Below are positions 1-10,100 of a DNA stretch of 64,000 nt, in pieces (position 1 is the stretch's first letter; every line of letters starts with the position of its first letter). The DNA lies in NCBI GenBank assembly GCA_004026145.2, contig CP034985.2:2520956-2584955 (forward strand). The letters are read 5' to 3'. The notes beneath the pieces are model-generated. The model was not told where the DNA came from. It made no database searches and saw only the letters and a program-made list of their open reading frames with translations. This DNA is from Takifugu bimaculatus. Its lineage: Eukaryota > Chordata > Actinopteri > Tetraodontiformes > Tetraodontidae. Both the position numbers and the translations under genes were made by a program.

Positions 1-1
1 T

Positions 2-901
2 CCCTATTTGTTATGTGCCATTTTCGGGTTGTTATCAGTCATCATTGTGTGTGGAAACCTTCTTGTGATAACTGCTATTCTTTACTTCAGGCAGCTCCAC
101 AGTCCCACCCACTACCTGATCCTGTCTCTCGCTGTAGCTGACCTGCTTGTTGGTGTCTTGGTTTTGCCTTTCAGTGCAGTATTGATTGTTGAACCTTGCT
201 TCTACCTTCAAACGTTCATCTGTCGGGTGCGAAACAGCTGCGACATGTTTCTATCTACAACATCTATCCTGAACTTGTGTTTTATTTCACTTGACAGATA
301 TCATGCTGTATGTCAACCTCTGAAATATAGAATGATCATAAATGTGCGTGTTACTGTGGGGATGATCGCTGTGAGCTGGACTCTTCCAGTTCTAATTGGA
401 ATTGGAATCACGATGAATGACCTAAACCCAAAACAATCCAAAACAAGATGTCTTTTATTTCAGAACCCAAGTTTAATACTTGTGATAATAGGAGCTGTTG
501 TTTTTTTCTATCTGCCAGCTGTGATAATACTCACAACCTATCTGAAGATTCTAATAGTGGCACAGAGGCAGGCACGGACCATCAAGAATGCAGCCTCTTT
601 GAGCAGAGCACCTGGAGAGATGCTCAATAAGACGCAAAGAAAAGCCACCAGGATTCTGACCATTGTGATGGGAATTTTTTTCCTGTGTTGGACTCCTTTT
701 GTTCTCTGTCTGACATTTAACCCGAACTACAACACTTTAACTGTGTCTGTGACTGAGTTTTTTAAGTGGCTTGCATGGTCAAATTCGATGCTCAATCCAT
801 TTGTCTATGCTTTCTTTTACAGCTGGTTCCGCTCAGCTTTTAAAATTATCATTTCTGGGCAGATATTTCAAGGTGATTTCATGAATTCTAAACTCTTTTG
901 A
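2..901 (+). CDS. Trace amine-associated receptor-like class A GPCR (5' end outside window)
   Basis: The reading frame is open from the first bases of the window to a TGA at 899-901, giving about 299 residues from just before TM1 to the C-terminus. The N-terminal tail and start lie upstream. Class A landmarks are visible: GN in TM1, LAVADLL in TM2, DRYHAVCQPL at the end of TM3, CWTPF in TM6, and NSMLNPFVYAFFYSWFR in TM7, which is the TAAR-type fingerprint. The Asp in SCDMF of TM3 aligns with D3.32, the amine-binding residue of biogenic-amine and trace-amine receptors. TM5 (around NPSLILVIIG) shows no Asp of the kind seen in TAARs that bind diamines. Family knowledge: TAARs are mostly olfactory receptors for volatile amines that couple to Gs/Golf. 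The subfamily cannot be set from sequence alone. The frame is intact and no disabling mutation is seen. Confidence 0.93.
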   Translation, partial: PYLLCAIFGLLSVIIVCGNLLVITAILYFRQLHSPTHYLILSLAVADLLVGVLVLPFSAVLIVEPCFYLQTFICRVRNSCDMFLSTTSILNLCFISLDRYHAVCQPLKYRMIINVRVTVGMIAVSWTLPVLIGIGITMNDLNPKQSKTRCLLFQNPSLILVIIGAVVFFYLPAVIILTTYLKILIVAQRQARTIKNAASLSRAPGEMLNKTQRKATRILTIVMGIFFLCWTPFVLCLTFNPNYNTLTVSVTEFFKWLAWSNSMLNPFVYAFFYSWFRSAFKIIISGQIFQGDFMNSKLF

Positions 902-1060
902 CTTCTTTGATCTGCTGAAATCATTATTATATTTTGTCATTAATATGTATGTTTTAATCCCATATGTTGTGGTAACAATGATATTTCAATGAGTGTGCGG
1001 AATGTGAATGAAGCATATATCCCACGTGCTTATTATTGCTCTTCTCCAATCTTATTAAAA

Positions 1061-1101
1061 AATAAATGAATCCTGTGTATTTGTATTACTTTCACAATAA
1101 A
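1061..1101 (+). terminator. Candidate polyadenylation signals of the TAAR gene
   Basis: Two AATAAA hexamers occur at about 1061-1066 and 1096-1101, some 160-200 bases after the receptor stop codon, in AT-rich sequence. They are suitable 3'-end signals, but cleavage sites cannot be read from sequence. Confidence 0.5.
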
Positions 1102-2335
1102 TCTACTTGTTTCAAAAGTGCCTTCACTTTAAACATGCTGAACAAATTCATCAAGCAATCTGAAGAACACCTTAAAGAAGGAAAAAAAATTGTAGCAGTA
1201 AAATTTTCTTGTGCACACATGATACTTCCAGTTTAAATGTTTCTCTTGTGCAGGAGAAAGTATTGTACCAACACAAACTCTATGTTTCACTTGTAGGTCG
1301 GTATTTGGTGTCATTCTACAGTGTTGATGTATGGAAATGGCGATACATCATTTAGCTGAGAGATATTTCAAGCTTGGACTTGCATATAAACTCAATGTCA
1401 GCTTGTTTGACAGGCGCCACTGTCATGTTTTCTGGGAAAGACTCTAATTTGGATGCACCAGCCTTGATGACTTGATAATTTCTTAACAAGCATCTGGGCA
1501 AATCTAAATCCTGAAATACAGTAGCTACATGAATTCAGTAATGCAAAGGAACACACAGAACAGGTTAAAAAAATGTGCACTGTGCCCCCGCTTGGCCACC
1601 ACCCTCTTGTAGGCCACTTCATCCATAGCAGTGATGTTTCACATTACTTGGCAAACTTATCAAATACTTCTTGTAAACCAAGTGTTCTCCTACATATTCC
1701 CTGCAACTTTGACTGCAACACTGAGTCTGTGTCTCAGTCAGGCTGACACTGTTATGATCCTATGTCTGATCAGTGTGTTTGGTCTGTGGTACTCTGTTTC
1801 TCCACTAGGGGCGTGGGTGACACACCTTGGCGCTGGCTGCCTCTACACCTGCAGCTGATCAAGTTGATTAGCAGGCCTTTTAAGCAGCCAGCACCACCTG
1901 CCCTGGGTTAGGGGGTCTGTAAAGCTGAGTGATATTCTTTTATTTTTCAAGGTGGGAGTGTGCTCATAGTTGAATATTGCTTGGTTGTGTTAATTTAACT
2001 GTCCAGGTGGGTGTTTGCCACTCTATCTTCTGTAAATATGACAGTGTTTTAGCCTTTTGCTGCATTTTCCTGAACAACTCAGTGTGCTTTAACAGTAGAA
2101 ACCTGTTAAAACCCCATCAAGTACCATGTTCTTGTGAAAGTCAGTGTGAAATTCACGATAATACAAACATATTTTCCTGACAGGCTCCGTTTTATCCAGT
2201 CAGCGAGCTTTTTAATTAGAAATAAGGCAACGTCAGGCCTCACCGACCCTGAAATTTACAGGCTCAGGAAGCACATAGGCAAAGCGAGAAAACAGCTAAA
2301 TTGAAAAAAAATATTTTACCATGGTTTCTTATACT
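1102..2335. other. Intergenic, no gene seen; one interspersed-repeat-like patch
   Basis: No convincing exon was found on either strand. Around 1780-1910 there is a CTAGGGGCGTG ... CCTTTTAAGCAGCC patch that resembles the patch at 20280-20420 (GGGGGCGTGG ... TATTTAAGGGCAG). This suggests a shared dispersed repeat with a TATA-like core. The family is not identified. Confidence 0.4.
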
Positions 2336-2379
2336 TTTTTTTTTTTTTACTGCCTTTGATTTTAATCTTTCCCCTCGGC

Positions 2380-3010
2380 ATGAACACATTCAAGATAGGA
2401 ACGTTGAAAGTCAACGGAGCCAGGGACGCAAGAAAACGGGCACTAGTGTTCGACACAGCAAAAAGAAAACGCATTGATGTCCTGTTCCTCCAGGAGACCC
2501 ACAGCGACTGCGGCATAGAAGCGGACTGGGAGAAAGAGTGGGAAGGACAGGTGCTGCTGAGCCACAACACCACCCTCAGTGGTGGTGTGGGCCTCCTTTT
2601 TTCAAGGGGCTGCACTCCATCGTCCCTGGAGGTGGAGCATGTGGTGAGGGACGGTGTCTGATGGTGAAAGCACGCCTCCAAAACCGCACCTTGGCTTTTA
2701 TTAATATTTATGCTCCCACCAACGGTACAGAGAGGAAGAGCTTTTTAGGAAAAAGTCGGCACTGTTTTAAATGGTTGTGGGGATGATTTTTTATTCCTGG
2801 GTGGAGATTTTAATTGCACCAAGTCTTTTTTAGACCGCAACCATGCAGAGCCTCATCCAGCCTCGCAACATTGTCTGAGACAGCTGGCCTATTCTCATGG
2901 CCTGGTGGATGTGTGGAGGAGGATGCACGCAGACAACAGGCAATACACTTGGTCCCGCTTGAGTGAGGGTAGGATCTCCTTGGCCAGACTTGACCGATTT
3001 TATAAAACAT
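2380..3010 (+). pseudogene. LINE endonuclease domain remnant
   Basis: This is the endonuclease/exonuclease/phosphatase-like part of the Tx1-like element. It reads across three frames: about 2380-2658, then to 2784, then from 2783 on. The LFLQETH and GGDFNC motifs of the fold survive, but the frameshifts preclude a functional product. Confidence 0.8.
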
Positions 3011-3063
3011 AATTTTAGTGTTTTTAGGAGCTGTAGCATCACGCCAGCTTTACAGACCACTCG

Positions 3064-4390
3064 TTGGTTTTAGGAGAAGTCGCCATGAAGAACATCTTGC
3101 CCAAGAGTGCATACTGGCATTTTAATTCCAGCTTAGCTCAAGACAACAGTTTTAGAGATGTTTTACGGCACTTCTGGTTGGGGTTTCGAGAGAGAAAATC
3201 CGATTTTACGTGCCTAAGACGGTGGGACCGTGGAAAGGTAGAGATACAGCTCCTGTGCCAGCAGTATACTCTCAATGCCACGCAGGACACACGCAGGTCG
3301 ATCAAAGACCTGGAGATGGAGATAGTGGAGCTAGAGGCAATTGGCAGCTCCACAGGAGATCGAGGGTGTATTGAAACCCTCCAATCCAAAAAAATGGCCT
3401 TGGCCAGCCTGCTGGACAGTCAGGTACAGGGTGCACTGGTCAGGTCCCGGATTCAAGACCTCACTGAGATGAATGCTCCCTCTAGTTTCTTCTTTGGGCT
3501 GGAGAAAAAGCGTGGACAGAACCTAATAATCCATTCACTGCTTTCGAGCACAGGGCAGGAACTCGTGGAGCCGGGCCAGATAAGGCAGCGGGCGGTGGAG
3601 TTCTTTTCCTCCCTGTATGAGAGTGAGTATCGCAGGGATGACGGCCTGTTCCATGAGTTCTGCGGGGACCTTCCTCGGGTCTCTTAGGAGGCAAACTCCC
3701 AGCTGGACAGGCCGTTGAAACTCGATGAGCTCCACGCCGCCCTGCTCAGCATGAAGGGAAGGAAGTCTCCAGGTGTCGATGGGCTCACAGTAGAGTTCTT
3801 TAAAGCCTACTGGGACATTGTGGCCCACGACATGCTGGAGGTCTTTAATGAAAGCCTGGCCTCGGGTTCCCTGCCATTGTCCTGCAGGAGAGCGGTGGTC
3901 ACCCTCCTGCCAAAAAAGGGCAACCTGCAGGAGATCAGGAACTGGCGCCCTGTGTCTCTACTGTGTGTGGATTATAGGATTCTGTCCAAGACCTTGGCCT
4001 CCAGGCTGAGGGAAGCTATGGAGCAGGTCATCCACCGGGACCAGACTTACTGTGTGCCCGGCAGGTCCATAGTAGATAATGTCCACCTAATTCGAGATGT
4101 TTTGGAAGTCTCTAGATCATTGGACGTTGATACTGGTCTCATTTCGCTAGACCAGAAAAAGGCTTTTGACCGGGTTGAACACCAGTTCCTCTGGAAGGTG
4201 ATGGAGAGGTTCGGGCTCAGCCCTGGCTTTATAGCGATGATCCGCGTCCTGTACTGTGACAGTGCGAGTATGCTGAAGTTTAATGGCAGTCTGTGTGCTC
4301 CCTTCAGAGTGCGTAGAGGCGTCCGGCAGGGCTGTGCCCTCTCTGGAATGCTCTACGCTCTCTCCCTCGAACCCCTTCTCTCTAGGATCC
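3064..4390 (+). pseudogene. LINE linker and reverse transcriptase core remnant
   Basis: One frame runs from 3064 to 4390, interrupted only by a TAG at 3685-3687. It contains RT blocks GRKSPGVDGLT, NWRPVSLLC, LISLDQKKAFD and RRGVRQGCALS. The frame shifts after EPLLSRIL, before the metal-binding block. Confidence 0.85.
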
Positions 4391-5745
4391 TTGGATGGCC
4401 TGTTTTTACCGTCCTTTCACAGAAAAATTGTTTTATCTGCCTATGCAGATTATCTAATAGTAATGGTGCGCAGCCAGAGAGACGTAGATGTTTTATCTAA
4501 TTTAACAGTTTTATTCAACCGCCTGTCCGCGGCCAGGGTCAACTGGCAGAAGAGTGAGGCCCTGGCCGTTGGCAGGTGGACAAATGGTCTGCCGGTCCTT
4601 CCCCAGGACCTTGCCTAGTGGAGGGACGGCCTAAAGTACCTCGGTGTTTTTGAAGAAACTGAAAAGAAAATTTGGCTCGACACGTTGGAAAAGGTAGACG
4701 GAAAAATTCAAAAATGGAAATGGCTTCTCCCCCGCATGTCGTACAGAGGCAGAACTCTTGTCCTTAATAACCTGGTGGCCTCTGTGCTCTGGCACCGGCT
4801 CAGTTGCATGGAGCCACCCTCGGGGCTACTAGCACAACTGCAGACAAGAGTTCTGGCCTTCTTTTGGGACGGCATGCATTGGGTCCAGCAGGGGGTGTTG
4901 TACTTACCTAGAGAGGAGGGAGGACAGGGCCTCATCCACCTGGCCAGCAGGACCACCGCTTTCAGAATACAGTTTGTACAGAGGTTTTTAACAGGGCTGG
5001 CAAACCTGATGTGGAGAGATGTGGCCAGATGTGTCTTCAGACGGGTGAGTAACTTGGGGCAGGATGATGCTCTGTTTTTAACTGACTTTAAATTTGCAAA
5101 GTTAAATGGGCTACCTCCATTTTATCAAAGTGTTGTTAAGGCATGGGCCCTTTTTAAAGTTGAAGCTGTGGCGGACCCGGACCTTACTCCTCCAGCACGT
5201 AGTGGCCGTGGCAGGGCCAGACCTAACGGGCGCGGAGGCAGTGGGTTCCCTGTTAGGCATCCGCTCTACCCAGGCAGCTGAGGGGGTGCTTCGGCTATCG
5301 AGGAACAGACTCGGCACGAGAGAGAGGCGTATTCTTGAGGACTACGGCCAGGGGACCGAACCCGACAGCGAGGACCCCTTTCCGGAGATCAGGCTGGTTG
5401 CCCACCTCGGGAATCTAGACGGTCCTCTCCTCAGACCAGCAAAGACCTTCTCCCTGGTAGCAGTCGATAAGAAGACCCTATACAACGACTGTGTGAGGGT
5501 ACTAAACAGGACTGTCAAACGGGAGCACCAGCATGTGGGCTGATCGGCTGGGAAGGGACGGAGCCCGCCCCTGCTGGCGGGTCCTTTACAAGCCGCCCTT
5601 GAAGAAGAGAACCGGAGACCTCCAATGGAGGATCTTACACGGGGCCGTCGCCCTGAACGCTCTCCTCTCCAGAATGAACACTGCTGTGTCGGACCAGTGC
5701 CCGTTTTGTTCCAAGCGAGAGACTGTATCATGCGTACAGTGAATG
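4391..5745 (+). pseudogene. LINE RT thumb and C-terminal region remnant
   Basis: It begins in a new frame with LPSFHRKIVLSAYADYLIVM, where YADY replaces the catalytic YADD. A TAG follows at 4616-4618. The frame resumes with KVDGKIQKWKWLLPRMSYRG and shifts near 5175 and 5530. It ends with a WRILHGAVALN block and CPFC, typical of Tx1-group C-termini. Confidence 0.8.
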
Positions 5746-6329
5746 TGAGAGGCTCGCTGTGCTTTTTAACGTCATGAAAACTGTTTTTAATGGTTTTAAC
5801 AAACCCTTTTCGATAAAAGCTCTTATTTATGGTGCAGGGTACAACAAAGCTGCTAACAAGTGGCAGCTCCTTAATTTTATTTGCGGAGAAGCCAAAATGG
5901 CTATATACAGTACATATCAAGGAAAAACAAAATTGCTAAATCTGGGGATTGTGAGGCCGCCTCTGTGTGGCGCTGTAACGTCCGTTGTAGGCTGAGGTGG
6001 GAGTTTGCCTTTTATAAAATGATAAATGACCTCAGCCAATTCTGCAATGTATGGTGCCACCAAGGTGTATTATGCACTGTCGCAGGAGAACCATTTGGTT
6101 TTTGCACAACCCCTAGTTGGAAGAATTGTATTTGCTATTCCCTAATATTTATCTATTTATTTATTTATTCTGTGTGTTTTTAAGCAGGGTGTTTTTTGTG
6201 TCCCTGTGTAATTTGTAAATAAAGTGTTTTTGTAAAAATCAAAATCTCTTCTCTTTTCTCTCTTCTCCTCTCTCACCAAGTAGATCAGTAATGTTATTTC
6301 TTGTGTAGTTTTTCTGCTTCTGTTCTTCC

Positions 6330-6672
6330 CCCTCTGTATTCATCTACAGGTATTGCCGCCTTCATAAGCTGTATACTGACCTCCGACTCCGCTAACCCAC
6401 CCAACCCGACCGGCAGCTTATTTTAATTAATATAATGTATTTCTATGTTCTACCTATTCTCTCCTCTACGTGCCCCCCCCCCCCTCCTCTCTCTCTACCC
6501 AGCCCCCCCATCAGCAGGAGGGTCCCCCTATATAGGCCTGGTCCTACTCAAGGTTTCTTTCTGTTAAAGGGGAGTTTTGCTCGTTCCTTGTTTGGGGTCA
6601 GGCCCTGGGATACTGTAAGGCGCCTAGAAACAATTTTCATTGTAACAGACACAATAGATTGATTGATTGTGG
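6330..6672 (+). mobile_element. L2-like LINE 3' tail fragment
   Basis: The sequence contains CCTACTCAAGGTTTCTTTCT, TTAAAGGGGAGTTTTGCTC and GTAAGGCGCCTAGAAACAAT. These are hallmarks of the 3' UTR of abundant fish L2-clade LINEs. It ends in a short ATTGATTGATTG tail, the microsatellite-like terminus usual for L2 elements. No coding part remains. Confidence 0.65.
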
Positions 6673-7115
6673 GAATGGGCTTTATTAACTGGTTAGTAGG
6701 ATGTAGCAAACAGGCATGTCTATAAAACACACAATTTATTACAACAGTAAAGCCAAATGTTGAAAATTAATGTGATAACAGCAGTAAGAAGGGGGAGAGA
6801 GGAGCACACATCATCAGTGAGTAATTCTTTCTTTGACAGTTCAACAACATTTGAATTACCAAGATAAATATGCAAATTGTTACAAAGTGTTCACATTTAT
6901 TTTATCATGCAATTTATTTTTAGCTTTATTTAAAAATGCATATTTTTAAGATAGATCACGCCTTCATAAGGCCTTCTATTAAACAAATGAGAATGTCTCA
7001 TTCCTGCAATGATTTATTGCACATGCAATTACACAATAAATTCAATTATTTCAATCTGTATCAACAAAAGCTTTAACTAATCTTTATGGTGAGGAAAGCA
7101 GGATGTTGAATTGAC
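6673..7115 (-). other. 3' UTR region of the adhesion GPCR gene with poly(A) signals
   Basis: On the minus strand, AATAAA hexamers occur at 7013-7018, 6925-6930 and 6913-6918, some 100-205 bases after the stop of the receptor gene. The stretch is AT-rich and otherwise featureless, and is probably the 3' UTR and its end. Confidence 0.5.
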
Positions 7116-7183
7116 TCAAATGATGGAGTATGACTCTGATGCACCACTGCTAGAGTTTGCAGCTTGTGAAACATGGTACACAT
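7116..7183 (-). CDS. Adgrf exon 34: C-terminal exon
   Basis: A 68-nt exon after CTTTGTCTTTAAG reads YVYHVSQAANSSSGASESYS, then II and TGA at 7118-7116. The Ser-rich end resembles the C-termini of other adhesion GPCRs and may be phosphorylated. Confidence 0.75.
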
Positions 7184-10100
7184 CTTAAAGACAAAGACAA
7201 ACGGTAAGAGATGAGTCTGCCATTCAAATGAGTTGCAACGTTGGAGCAACTTACATCTTCTCCTGCGCAGGCGATTTATCCATTCCATTGCTCGCACAGA
7301 TAAAGCACTGCTGCTTGTACTCTGTAATGCAAAATATACTGTTAAAATAAAGAAATCTCTAGTTCACTCTATAATTTCTCCGAGAAGTGCTGTGATAATC
7401 TCTGGAGGATTGTTTTACAGCTTTCTGCCTTACAATGTAAGATGGGACAAGAAAAAGAATGTTCAAGCTGACTTACTTTTGTTGGATTGGAGCCTGTGGT
7501 GGTGGTAGATGATTTCTTGGAGAGGATACCACGTACCTGGAGAATATCATTAATAACAGTAAACCACCCAACTTTGACTAAGGGCACAATATGAGATTAT
7601 TGTGTTCTGTCTTGTTTCCTTACGTGTCTTACCTTTGAATCCAACAGTGTCCCAAACACTAAAATGAAGAATCCCTGTGGAAAAACAGACAGAATGTGCA
7701 TTTCTTTAGCCTACTGGGCAAAATCCTGCCTATAATCATAAAATGGAATCCATGTACCTGTAGTGAATTGAAGAATGCAAAAGCAATGTGGATTCCTTCA
7801 TTTGTAGATGATATTATAGTCCCCACTCCTAAAGACCATGTCAGTCCGAATAAAGGAGTCAGAATGATCACACACCTTGCGATGACCGCAAGCGTATGCT
7901 TATCATCTGTTTGGACAGATTCACCTACGCCTCTTCTTAGTATTTTGACTATGATGACAATTAGAATCAAAATATTGATAAGAACAATGGTCAGGGCTGG
8001 TATCACCAACGCTAGCAGGGCCTTTGTCTCCAACCAGTTGAGCCAACATGCCTCATTTTTCTGGATGTATCCCCCACCCGCTGCTGTTACTGCAACAGTC
8101 ACCACAGCTATAATCAAAGGGCAGCCATAGCCTAAGCAGAACCCAATGGCCAACATGACTGACTTGGACATGTTGGAAAAGACCATGACTGTCCGGTAAA
8201 AGAGCAGCAGGCCTGAAACAAGCATCCAAAAAAAAAGAGCTAAGTAGAAAAGGTGCATGAAGAATGTTGCTGCGCTGCATGGTCCAACTGGAACTTGATA
8301 GTCCTCCCCTGGGTTTTCGAGGGGGTTCTTAGCAAAAGAGGCAGCAATGATGAAGCAGATGTCGGCGATCAGCAGAGACAGGGCGGTGTTGATGATGGAA
8401 ACATGACGCATGAATGCCGTACTGTTCCTTGTTATGGCTTTCCAGACATACCCTTCAATAATCAGACATATAACCAAACTTGCCAGTGATATTCCAACTC
8501 CCACGTAAGTGATTATATCTAAAGCAACGATAAGGTTCTGAGGGATGCCCGTTGCCATCAAAATGGAGAAGGAGGTGAGATGGTTGCAGCTGCAGGTTAC
8601 AATGTTGTTTATATCAGAAAGAAACATACAGCCCTCATCATCCCAGGCACCCAAGTCATCAAAGATTGCAAAGTTCCAGAAAACACACTGCGGGTTCAGT
8701 CTCAATGAATTGTTTAGCTTGTCGAAGCTCAGAGTGATGTTCTGGTTGGTAGTGTTAATTTTGACAAGGACTACCGCACCGTTGATCGCATTGTCAGCCT
8801 CAGTTTCATTGGTTGGGGCGAGACTGACGGTGAAGCTCTTATTCCGCGCGGGCATCACGTTATTGAGGGTGGAGAGAATCATGGTGGTTATGGAGACTCT
8901 GGCAGAGGCTGTGTCGGAAATGTTTATGTTGATGCTGGAGTTCAGATTAGCCGCGAAGGATGTGTCGAAGCTGGTTTTGTTAAGTTTGATCCGTTCAGTT
9001 ACAATTTCAAACTCCCCCGTCAGCCTATCAGAGAGATCCTCCAAAGAGCCCAACAGTTTGGAGCTGGAGTTTAGGGTTTCATTTCTGTTTAGAACTATCC
9101 AGGAGTCTCTTGAATCCTCGCTAATGATGATATCAACCGTTTCAAGTACATCCTGTGAAGGAAGAGAAATTTCACATCACATGGGCTCAATTTGAAGAGA
9201 CACTACAGAAACATACTTAAGTGCCCGATTTAAGAAATGACCCACCTTCATGACAGTTTGGGTCACAGTGGGGGAAACATTTGAGATTGTGTTTAGGATG
9301 CTAACGATAGCTGATATAGTTGACGATGAATTAACGATCTCTGATTTGTTATTCTGAACAGCTGCATTGAGATTGTCTGCAAACTCTGGTACACCTTCCT
9401 CAGTCAGTTGCTGGCAGAAAAAAATACAGACAAACAGTTGGCGTTACACCTGTTAACAGGCAATTCTAGAATGGAATTTCAAATGTAACTAAAACAAAAG
9501 CAGAGACATACTGGATCTGATAAAAACTGGCCAGAATCACTCAGACTTGTCCCAGGTGTTAGCCAACCAAGGAATGTGGCCTGTCAATCAAGCTTACACC
9601 TTATTTAGGGTATTGATTCCAAATTTGAGCTGTTTTCGTTACAAGTTCGAGTTTCCTGGATGAACAATTTAAAAGCTAAGAATCATTCGGCTGTGTTGTG
9701 TTGCTGGGCAGTTCAGGAATATGCAGTTACACAATTCTAGCCAGTTTTCAGGATCCCTTTTCCTCCCAATCTCCACTAATCAAGACTGGGAGCTATTTAG
9801 AAAAAGCTTCTGCCCTTCTATCTTTTCTTCTTTTTGCTACTAGAAACAGTCCGCTCAAATTGACCAGGGTACCTTTCTTTACACTATATTACATCACTGG
9901 TAAACATGTTGATATAATTTATGAACTAGGAACTTCCGCACACGAGTGTAGATACCTCTGAGAATATTAATAACTCCTTGATTGCTGTTACAATGCAAGT
10001 ATCCTCCACAGATTGCCATTTTCCTGCCCGACAGACCGCAGTGCTGCTCCCTTCCAGACCTTCCTCACACCCAATAGTAGACGTGTCCTCTTCCCGTCCA

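Larger units (their letters stand above)
2340..6245 (+). mobile_element. Degenerate Tx1/L1-group LINE (ORF2 remnant)
   Basis: Conceptual pieces in order: an apurinic endonuclease-like start (GTLKVNGARDARKRAL, VLFLQETHSD, then FINIYAPTN and FLGGDFNCT); a linker with SAYWHFNSSL; a reverse transcriptase core (KGRKSPGVDGLTVEFFKAYW, NWRPVSLLCVDYRILSKTLA, LISLDQKKAFDRVEHQFLW, RRGVRQGCALSGMLYAL); and a C-terminal region with DLQWRILHGAVALNALLSR and a CPFC zinc-knuckle-like motif. This order matches Tx1-type LINEs. The frame is broken by shifts near 2655, 2785, 4390, 5175 and 5530 and by in-frame TAG codons at 3685 and 4616. The catalytic YADD is YADY (4442-4453). The copy is therefore dead. An AATAAA near 6220 and A-rich sequence mark the likely 3' end. 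Confidence 0.9.
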
